Below the pieces are notes generated by a model. That model made no database searches. It was not told the origin of the DNA and saw only the letters and a program-made list of their open reading frames with translations. Made by a program: the position numbers and the translations under genes. A stretch of 64,000 bases of DNA from an uncultured Bacteroidales bacterium (GTDB lineage: Bacteria > Bacteroidota > Bacteroidia > Bacteroidales > F082), in the NCBI GenBank assembly GCA_905234275.1, contig CAJOHD010000001.1, positions 62,001-126,000 on the forward strand. The letters run 5' to 3'. The first letter of the stretch is position 1. Every line of letters begins with the position of its first letter. Shown here one piece after another: positions 58,508-64,000 of this stretch.

Positions 58508-59927
58508 GAAAATTAATAAACGGAAACAGACTTTCAGATACGTCTTTTGGGACTGGTTCGCATCTGTCGTGACATGGTTCGTCTTCTTCTGCTATCGTAA
58601 GACGACTGAGACTGTCGATGTCTTCGCGGATTTCAGCATAGTGGCGGATGACAGGAATTTCTGGATAGGTATAGCTATTATCCCTATCGCGTGGATTTTC
58701 CTTTATTTGCTGGCAGGGTCGTATCGGAAGGTGTATCTGAGATCGCGTGTGCGTGAGCTGGGACAGACATTGTTGGTGACGCTGATAGGTACAATAGTAC
58801 TGTTTTTCGCTTTGATTCTTGACGATAAGATTGAAAACTACAAGATTTATTACACCCTGTTTGTGGTGCTGTATTTGCTGCAGTTTACACTGACATATAT
58901 CGGAAGACTTGTCATAACATCCATTACGGCAAGGAAGATTCATAACGGAGAAATCGGCTTCAATACTTTGATTATCGGCAGTAATGGTAACGCTTGCGCG
59001 ATTTACAAGGAGATTTCGGGACAGAAATTCGCCTCTGGAAATATCATCGTCGGTTTTGTGAATGTTTTTGACAAAGACGTTTATAAAGTTGAAAAATATA
59101 TTCCGCATCTGGGTACTTACAAAGACTTGTCGGATGTCATTAAAAACTATGATATTGAAGAGGTTATCATTGCAATAGAGCGTTCTGAGACTGAGACAAT
59201 CGACAGGATTTTGGTAGCATTGGAGAGTTCCGATGTGACGGTGAAAATCATCCCGTTGATGCATGAGTTTGTATTTGGTGCCGTCAAGCAGGAGGGTATC
59301 TGGCATGCCTCGTTGATTCAGGTCACTCCGGAGCCAATGCCGGTGTGGCAGCAGGTGGCGAAACGTATGTTTGATATTATCGCTTCAGTACTTGTAATCG
59401 TGTTATTATCACCGGTTTACATCTTCACTGCCATCATGGTGAAACGCTCGTCGCCAGGTCCGATTTTCTACAAACAGGAACGCATCGGACAGCATGGTGT
59501 GCCGTTTAACATGTTGAAATTCAGAAGCATGTATGTCAATGCTGAGGATATGGGACCGCAGCTTTCGAAAGACGACGATCCTCGTATCACGAAGTGGGGC
59601 AAGTTCATGCGTAAAGTACGTCTCGATGAGATTCCGCAGTTCTTCACCGTGCTCGGTGGCAAGATGTCGATTGTAGGTTATCGTCCTGAGCGTCAATACT
59701 ATATCGACCAGATTGTCCAGAAAGCGCCGCACTACAGGATGCTTCTCAAGATAAAACCAGGCATCACCAGCTGGGGTGAGGTGAAATTCGGCTATGCTTC
59801 GACCGTCGATGAGATGGTGGAGCGCCTGAAATATGATATCCTTTACATCGAAAACATGAACCTCGCTGTTGACATCAAGATTTTGATTTACACAGCATTG
59901 ATTGTGGTTCAAGGAAGAGGAAAGTAG
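58500..59927 (+). CDS. Polyprenyl-phosphate sugar-1-phosphate transferase (WcaJ/WbaP-type)
   Basis: Starts assembly of a surface polysaccharide by moving a sugar-1-phosphate onto undecaprenyl phosphate. The 475 residues have several N-terminal membrane helices, a nucleotide-binding-like middle domain (FNTLIIGSNGNACAIYKEIS), and the C-terminal bacterial sugar transferase domain: KRMFDIIASVLVIVLLSPVYIFTAIMVKRSSPGPIFYKQERIGQHGVPFNMLKFRSMY, LRKVRLDEIPQFFTVLGGKMSIVGYRPERQYY, KPGITSWGEVKFGY. Start codon is TTG at 58500, overlapping the upstream lipoprotein gene. No further polysaccharide genes follow. Confidence 0.92.
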   Translation: MSKKINKRKQTFRYVFWDWFASVVTWFVFFCYRKTTETVDVFADFSIVADDRNFWIGIAIIPIAWIFLYLLAGSYRKVYLRSRVRELGQTLLVTLIGTIVLFFALILDDKIENYKIYYTLFVVLYLLQFTLTYIGRLVITSITARKIHNGEIGFNTLIIGSNGNACAIYKEISGQKFASGNIIVGFVNVFDKDVYKVEKYIPHLGTYKDLSDVIKNYDIEEVIIAIERSETETIDRILVALESSDVTVKIIPLMHEFVFGAVKQEGIWHASLIQVTPEPMPVWQQVAKRMFDIIASVLVIVLLSPVYIFTAIMVKRSSPGPIFYKQERIGQHGVPFNMLKFRSMYVNAEDMGPQLSKDDDPRITKWGKFMRKVRLDEIPQFFTVLGGKMSIVGYRPERQYYIDQIVQKAPHYRMLLKIKPGITSWGEVKFGYASTVDEMVERLKYDILYIENMNLAVDIKILIYTALIVVQGRGK

Positions 59928-59932
59928 TTTGG

Positions 59933-59964
59933 GGTTCCTCGCGCCTGACGGCGCTCGGAATGAC
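59933..59964. repeat. Family B repeat after the sugar transferase gene
   Basis: GGTTCCTCGCGCC ... GGCGCTCGGAATGACA, six bases after the stop; inverted relative to the copy at 60058. Confidence 0.7.
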
Positions 59965-59984
59965 AAGATATAACAAAAATAATC

Positions 59985-60037
59985 TGGCGCGGCTTGATGG
60001 TTCATACTCAATAGTATGTTCTCGCATGCCGCGCCAT
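59985..60037. repeat. Family C hairpin (GGCGCGGC type), copy 1
   Basis: TGGCGCGGCTTGATGG ... CATGCCGCGCCA, about 53 bases, with an inner ATACT/AGTAT hairpin. A second copy, in inverted orientation, lies at 61399-61450 on the other side of clpX. Confidence 0.75.
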
Positions 60038-60057
60038 AATAATTAATAATAATGAAC

Positions 60058-60092
60058 TGTCATTCCGAGCCGCGAAGCGGCGAGGAACCTCA
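60058..60092. repeat. Family B repeat including the clpX stop codon
   Basis: TGTCATTCCGAGCCGCGAAG ... GGCGAGGAACCTCA; its last bases provide the TGA stop of clpX (minus strand). Identical in the core to the copy at 61468. Confidence 0.8.
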
Positions 60093-61325
60093 TAAACTGT
60101 CAACTGTTAACTGACTAACTTTTTCAGATTTCTCAAACTTCTCTTTGGCGTAGTTCAAATCAACTACGAGTTCTTTAGCACCTGATGATGGCATGTCGAA
60201 CATTGCGTCGTTCAAAATTGCTTCGAGGATTGAGCGCAGTCCGCGGGCGCCGAGTTTGAACTCGATGCTCTTGTCGACGATGAAGTCGAGGACTTCGTCT
60301 TTGATAACCAATGAGATGTCATCCATTCCGAAGAGCTTGGTAAACTGTTTGGTGATGGCGTTTTTAGGCTCGGTGAGGATACGTTTGAGAGTCTCTCTGT
60401 CGAGAGGGTTGAGGTATGTCAAGATTGGGAAACGGCCGATGATTTCAGGGATGAGACCGAATTTCTTCAAATCTGACGGTGCTATATATTGAAGCATGTT
60501 GTCGCGGTCGATCTGTTTCTTGAGGTCGGAGCCGTAGCCTATGGCGTTGGTTCCCACGCGGTTAGCGATGATCTTGTCGATGCCGTCGAAGGCACCGCCA
60601 GCGATGAAGAGGATGTCTTTGGTGTTAACCTGGATCATCTTCTGTTCCGGATGCTTGCGGCCGCCTTGTGGTGGCACGTTGACGACGGTACCTTCAAGGA
60701 GTTTCAGCATGGCCTGCTGCACGCCCTCACCGGAAACGTCGCGAGTGATGCTTGGGTTGTCGCCTTTGCGTGCTATCTTGTCGATTTCGTCGATGAAGAC
60801 GATACCTTTTTCAGCGGCTGCCACGTCGTAGTCGGCAGCTTGAAGCAGCTTCACGAGGATGTTTTCAACGTCTTCGCCAACATAACCTGCTTCTGTCAGA
60901 ACTGTGGCGTCGGCGATAGCGAACGGCACATGAAGCATGCGCGCTATCGTCTTAGCTAACAAGGTCTTACCTGTTCCTGTCTCACCTACGAGTACGATGT
61001 TCGACTTCTCGATCTCTACCTCATCGGCGGTGTCTTTCTGGTTCAGACGTTTGTAGTGGTTGTAAACGGCGACAGAGAGAACGCGTTTTGCGGTGTCTTG
61101 TCCGATGACGTACTGGTCGAGGAAATTCTTGATTTCCAATGGCTTCAGAAGCTTGAAGTCGGGGACCATAGCACGGCTGCGGTGCGCCATCTCCTCGTTA
61201 AGCATCTGATGGGCGCGGCTGACACAATCGTCGCAGATAAAACCGCTAACGCCTGAAATCAACAGGTTAACCTGGCTTTCAGGACGTCCGCAGAATGAAC
61301 AGGAGTTTTCTTGTTTTTTCGACAT
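60090..61325 (-). CDS. clpX: ClpXP protease ATPase subunit ClpX
   Basis: An AAA+ unfoldase that feeds substrates to ClpP. The 411 residues contain the N-terminal zinc-binding domain ([10 protein letters not shown] ... GFICDDC), [24 protein letters not shown], Walker [17 protein letters not shown] (about 114-129), Walker [14 protein letters not shown], the pore loop GYVGED, and sensor [11 protein letters not shown]. The C-terminus (VSQLTVDSL) ends at a repeat that supplies the stop codon. It lies close to clpP but separated by repeat elements of three types. Confidence 0.95.
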   Translation of the reverse strand: MSKKQENSCSFCGRPESQVNLLISGVSGFICDDCVSRAHQMLNEEMAHRSRAMVPDFKLLKPLEIKNFLDQYVIGQDTAKRVLSVAVYNHYKRLNQKDTADEVEIEKSNIVLVGETGTGKTLLAKTIARMLHVPFAIADATVLTEAGYVGEDVENILVKLLQAADYDVAAAEKGIVFIDEIDKIARKGDNPSITRDVSGEGVQQAMLKLLEGTVVNVPPQGGRKHPEQKMIQVNTKDILFIAGGAFDGIDKIIANRVGTNAIGYGSDLKKQIDRDNMLQYIAPSDLKKFGLIPEIIGRFPILTYLNPLDRETLKRILTEPKNAITKQFTKLFGMDDISLVIKDEVLDFIVDKSIEFKLGARGLRSILEAILNDAMFDMPSSGAKELVVDLNYAKEKFEKSEKVSQLTVDSL

Positions 61326-61341
61326 TGTATTCGTTTTTGAG

Positions 61342-61379
61342 TTTCCTCCCTCTCCCTTCGGTCGAGGTCGGAATGACAG
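61342..61379. repeat. Repeat upstream of clpX (A/B-like)
   Basis: TTTCCTCCCTCTCCCTTCGG ... TCGAGGTCGGAATGACA, whose complement resembles the copy that ends the PHP-like gene (38058). It lies 17 bases before the clpX start, between clpP and clpX. Confidence 0.65.
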
Positions 61380-61398
61380 ACATTTTAGATAATAATTT

Positions 61399-61450
61399 AG
61401 CGCGGCATGTTGGTTCTTGCAAATTAGCAGGTTACGTCAAGCCGCGCCAT
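61399..61450. repeat. Family C hairpin (GGCGCGGC type), copy 2
   Basis: AGCGCGGCATGTTGGTTC ... ACGTCAAGCCGCGCCAT, inverted relative to the copy at 59985. Confidence 0.75.
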
Positions 61451-61467
61451 ATTGTAAACTTTTTAAT

Positions 61468-61501
61468 TGTCATTCCGAGCCGCGAAGCGGCGAGGAATCT
61501 A
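61468..61501. repeat. Family B repeat including the clpP stop codon
   Basis: TGTCATTCCGAGCCGCGAAG ... GGCGAGGAATCTA; the terminal CTA is the clpP stop (TAG on the minus strand). Confidence 0.8.
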
Positions 61502-62173
61502 TTTGTTTTTTATTAGAACCTCATCGACCATGCCGTAAGCCTTTGCTTCTTCCGCTGTCATCCAGTAGTCGCGGTCAGAGTCGGCCCACACCTTGTCGTA
61601 AGGCTGTTTGGTATGCTGTGCGATGATTTCGTAGAGTTCTTTCTTAATCTTCTGGATCTCACGTGCAGTGATCTCGATGTCGGAAGCTTGTCCCTGCATG
61701 CCACCCATTGGCTGGTGAATCATGATGCGTGAGTGCTTGAGGGCTGAACGTTTTCCGTCGGCGCCGGCGCAGAGTAACACTGCTGCCATTGATGCTGCCA
61801 TACCTGTGCAGATAGTAGCTACGTCAGGCTGAATGAACTGCATGGTGTCGTAGATGCCGAGACCTGCGTACACTGAGCCGCCAGGGGAGTTCAGATAGAT
61901 CTGGATGTCGCGTTTCGGGTCGGCTGACTCGAGGAAGAGCAGCTGTGCCTGAATGATGTTAGCGACATAGTCGTCGATCTGGTCGCCCAAGAAGATGATG
62001 CGGTCCATCATGAGGCGTGAGAACACGTCCATCTGTGCCACGTTGAGCTGACGTTCCTCGATGATGGTCGGGGAGATGTAGTCGACGATGGTGTTGGCGT
62101 ATTTCTCAAGGCCTAAACCATTGATGCCGCGATGCTTGGTTGCGTACTTGTAGAATTCGTTATTTGTATTCAT
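61499..62173 (-). CDS. clpP: ATP-dependent Clp protease proteolytic subunit ClpP
   Basis: The serine peptidase barrel of ClpXP. The 224 residues show the catalytic Ser in ICTGMAASMAAVLLCAGADGKR (about 117-138), the catalytic His in SRIMIHQPMGGMQGQASDIEI, and the Asp in VWADSDRDYWMTAEEAKAYGMVDEVL. FLESADPKRDIQIYLNSPGGSVYAGLGIYDTMQ matches the family. The N-terminal about 30 residues are somewhat longer than E. coli's mature form. The start overlaps the tig stop by one base; the two genes are co-transcribed. Confidence 0.95.
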   Translation of the reverse strand: MNTNNEFYKYATKHRGINGLGLEKYANTIVDYISPTIIEERQLNVAQMDVFSRLMMDRIIFLGDQIDDYVANIIQAQLLFLESADPKRDIQIYLNSPGGSVYAGLGIYDTMQFIQPDVATICTGMAASMAAVLLCAGADGKRSALKHSRIMIHQPMGGMQGQASDIEITAREIQKIKKELYEIIAQHTKQPYDKVWADSDRDYWMTAEEAKAYGMVDEVLIKNK

Positions 62174-63387
62174 TACTCAGATTTCTTGGTGGTTTTCTTT
62201 GCAGCTGTCTTCTTTGCCGGAGCTTTCTCTTCTTTTTCTACATTCTCCTTCTTATCCTCTTTATCCTTCTTATCTTCTGCTTTCTCGGCTGCTTTCTTAG
62301 TGGTCTTCTTTGCAGCAGGTTTCTTATCTTCCTGTGGAAGCACTGCCTTCACAAAGCCTTCGTAGTCTGTGTCGACGACTTTCACCTTCATAGCTTTCTT
62401 CAAGAATGCTGTGACTTTATTGTCAGCGACCTGATTCTTGATGTTCTCGCGCTGGTTCTCGTCTTTCAACACTGAGTCGACAATACCGTCGAGACGTTTC
62501 TTCATATCGTCGTCCATGCCTGCGAGGTCGAGGTTGCCAAAGTACATCTTTGTGACGAATTCGCGGAGTTCTTCCTCTTTGAGGACGAGCTCTGGGTTAG
62601 CCTTTGCGATAGTCTCTTCGATGAGCTGCCATCTGAAGGTCTTTGAATAAACGTTGTCGTAGTTCTTTTCGACATCTTCTTCAGTGATTTTACCTTCGCT
62701 GTTGGCGACGATCCAGCGTTTCAGGAATGCGTCAGGCATGTCGAACTTAATCTCGCTCACTAGTTTGTCGATGGCGTTGTTGAGGAACATACGTTCTGCC
62801 TCAACGACATACTGACGTTCCATCTCTGTAGCGATTTCCTTGCGGAATGCTTTTTCGTCCTTGATATCTTTGCCAGGGAAGATCATCTTGAAAAGTTCTT
62901 CGTTGAGTTCTGGAAGCTTGTCGTCTTTCTTGTTGCCTTCCTGGATGCGCTTGATAGTCTCATCGATCTCTTTGTCAGAAGCCTTGATGTTGTAGTCGTT
63001 CATAGCGATTTTGCTAAGATCAACTTTGATTTCAGGTTTCAGACCGACTTCAAAGAAGAAGCTCATTGTCTCCTGAGTCTCAGGATCGGTAGGCTGCTGT
63101 TTGTCAGGATCTGACAGCGGGTAACCCATCACGTCGAGTTTATTCTCGAGGATATGGTTGTTGAGAGCTTCAGAAACCTTCTTGTTCAGCTTGTCGAAAG
63201 TGACTGCTGAGCCGTACATCTTCTCGATCATTCCGAACGGTACTTTACCCTGACGGAAGCCCGGAAGCACTGCTTTGTGCTGATAGTTCTTTAATTCTTT
63301 CTTAACATCTTCTGCGTAATCAGCTTTGTTGATGTCGATTTGGATTGCGGCGAGAAGGTCGCCCTTTGCTGTCTGTGTTGTCTTCAT
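62173..63387 (-). CDS. tig: Trigger factor-like chaperone with Lys/Ala-rich tail
   Basis: A ribosome-associated chaperone acting on nascent chains. The start is the ATG at 63387 (MKTTQTAKGD); the longer frame runs into a tRNA gene. The 404 residues contain the ribosome-binding signature VLPGFRQGKVPFGMIEKMYG (about 38-57), a middle region in place of the PPIase domain (TMSFFFEVGLKPEIKVDLSKI) and the helical C-terminal arms. The last about 55 residues are a low-complexity Lys-Ala-Glu-rich tail (AKKTTKKAAEK ... AKKTTKKSE) not found in E. coli Tig. It follows tRNA-Leu and overlaps clpP. Confidence 0.88.
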   Translation of the reverse strand: MKTTQTAKGDLLAAIQIDINKADYAEDVKKELKNYQHKAVLPGFRQGKVPFGMIEKMYGSAVTFDKLNKKVSEALNNHILENKLDVMGYPLSDPDKQQPTDPETQETMSFFFEVGLKPEIKVDLSKIAMNDYNIKASDKEIDETIKRIQEGNKKDDKLPELNEELFKMIFPGKDIKDEKAFRKEIATEMERQYVVEAERMFLNNAIDKLVSEIKFDMPDAFLKRWIVANSEGKITEEDVEKNYDNVYSKTFRWQLIEETIAKANPELVLKEEELREFVTKMYFGNLDLAGMDDDMKKRLDGIVDSVLKDENQRENIKNQVADNKVTAFLKKAMKVKVVDTDYEGFVKAVLPQEDKKPAAKKTTKKAAEKAEDKKDKEDKKENVEKEEKAPAKKTAAKKTTKKSE

Positions 63388-63413
63388 TATCAATAAGTTA
63401 TTTAATCTATTCG

Positions 63414-63495
63414 TGCGGATGAAGGGACTCGAACCCATACTCCTTACGGAACCAGATCCTAAGTCTGGCGCGGCTACCAATTACGCCACATCCGC
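63414..63495 (-). tRNA. tRNA-Leu (anticodon TAG)
   Basis: An 82-base class II tRNA: acceptor GCGGATG with CATCCGC, anticodon loop CTTAGGA giving TAG (reads CUN-family codons), a long variable arm (CCGTAAGGAGT-type) and T-arm with GGTTCGAGTCC. CCA is not encoded. It lies 26 bases upstream of tig on the same strand and probably shares its promoter with tig and clpP. Confidence 0.94.
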
Positions 63496-63512
63496 AAATT
63501 TTTTTGAGGGTG

Positions 63513-63520
63513 CAAAATTA
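63513..63520 (-). promoter_or_regulatory. -7 box (TAATTTTG) for tRNA-Leu-tig-clpP
   Basis: TAATTTTG on the minus strand, 17 bases before the tRNA 5' end. No other -7 box was found between the tRNA and tig. Confidence 0.6.
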
Positions 63521-63617
63521 CAAAAAATTTTTGATAGTCAGACATCTATTTTTAACTTATTTTTTACAAAGATGTAATATCGAGAATAAAAATGACGTTG
63601 TTACATGAATTATTTAG

Positions 63618-63625
63618 TATTTTTG
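63618..63625 (+). promoter_or_regulatory. -7 box (TATTTTTG) for the gene at the right edge
   Basis: TATTTTTG with TTG at 63598-63600; the ATG at 63636 is ten bases downstream. Confidence 0.55.
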
Positions 63626-63635
63626 CGCTGTTATT

Positions 63636-64000
63636 ATGGCAATTTATACGAAAAATATCATAAGATGTTTAGCCATCGCCTTTTTGATGACGTTTTTCGT
63701 GTGTCACGACGAGGCCTTGGCGCAATATATCGGCACCTCTACCAACTATGCGGGTTCGCGTGCGCTGGCTGTCAACCCTTCGCTGATGACGACTGCCTTC
63801 GTTTATGCTGATTTCGGATTGAATCTGGGCGCGTCGGCATATAACGACTTCGCATATCTTCATGCCAGCGATTATTACCGGCTTTTGAATGGTGAAAACC
63901 CTTCTGATTATTATATAAACGGACGACGTTACGATGTGGGGTTTTTGATTAATTCGAAATATAAAAATGTTAATGAAACCTTTGATTTCAACCTGCTTTC
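63636..64000 (+). CDS. N-terminal part of a predicted outer-membrane protein (runs off the window)
   Basis: From the ATG at 63636 the frame stays open to the last base, giving 121 residues. A signal peptide is clear (MAIYTKNIIRCLAIAFLMTFF ... EALAQ, cleavage near residue 30). The mature start, YIGTSTNYAGSRALAVNPSLMTTAFVYADFGLNLGASAYNDF, with an N-P-S motif and aromatic strand pattern, resembles Bacteroidota outer-membrane proteins of the DUF5723 or PorP/SprF-like kind. The family is not certain from this fragment. No stop codon is visible. Confidence 0.68.
   Translation, partial: MAIYTKNIIRCLAIAFLMTFFVCHDEALAQYIGTSTNYAGSRALAVNPSLMTTAFVYADFGLNLGASAYNDFAYLHASDYYRLLNGENPSDYYINGRRYDVGFLINSKYKNVNETFDFNLL

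Noticed and set aside
63388..63480. N-terminal extension of the trigger factor
   Set aside because: The extension overlaps the tRNA-Leu gene; the ATG at 63387 gives a normal start.
1..64000. Prophage, integrative element or CRISPR-Cas system
   Set aside because: No integrase, transposase, phage structural gene, cas gene or regularly spaced repeat array was seen.

Overview
The window looks like a chromosomal, largely housekeeping stretch of a Bacteroidota (most likely Bacteroidales) genome. The support is phylum-typical content: type IX secretion (T9SS) C-terminal domains, DUF4296 and DUF2851 proteins, many lipoproteins with a Cys about 17-22 residues in, a Bacteroides-type long urocanate hydratase, a C10 protease, and Kdo-lipid A genes. 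Start codons lack clear Shine-Dalgarno sequences. Almost every transcription unit begins with a Bacteroides -7 box (TAnnTTTG), sometimes with a TTG/TTTG -33 element about 20 bases upstream. No phage, plasmid, transposase or CRISPR array was seen.

Layout. 1-7 kb: end of a dihydroorotase, a MORN-like lipoprotein, a frame-disrupted tadA, then pepA-waaA and an outer-membrane protein leftward, and a lipoprotein plus M16 protease rightward. 7-17.5 kb: lptB-kdsD, recQ, a DUF4296 lipoprotein, uvrC, thiL, an ECF sigma-factor operon, a CAT-anticodon tRNA and dusB. 17.6-23.3 kb: a DUF5674-like gene pair, then a long structured leader RNA candidate ahead of a beta-barrel protein and two large fibronectin-like lipoproteins. 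23.4-29.3 kb: mfd, tatA-tatC, a MATE transporter and tRNA-Ala. 29.5-37 kb: a choline-kinase-like gene and a suf iron-sulfur cluster (sufB-sufC-short sufD, two paralogous lipoproteins, sufS-sufE-sufT). 37-43.5 kb: a PHP-like membrane protein, a family 39 glycosyltransferase, a DUF2851 protein, and a cell-division unit (coiled-coil ZapB-like, zapA, 6S RNA, rny). 43.5-50 kb: two T9SS cargo proteins, hutU and a glycosyltransferase. 50-60 kb: tgt-lptF/G, dNK-kdsB-SPOR protein-trmB, pcm, an oxidoreductase, a lipoprotein and a sugar transferase. 60-64 kb: clpX, then tRNA-Leu-tig-clpP, and the start of an outer-membrane protein gene.

Functional themes. Outer-membrane and LPS biogenesis genes (waaA, kdsD, kdsB, lptB, lptF/G) are scattered. 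Protein quality control (tig-clpP with clpX) and tRNA modification (tadA, dusB, tgt, trmB) are well represented.

The most unusual feature is the non-coding layer. Several families of short palindromic or inverted repeats sit within about 10 bases of stop codons. Two copies have entered reading frames (sufS and the PHP-like gene) in the same frame. A 73-75 base stem-loop element lies upstream of dusB, tgt and an oxidoreductase gene. There are also 7-base-period repeats, and an approximately 300-base leader with a predicted pseudoknot that I could not match to a known RNA family.
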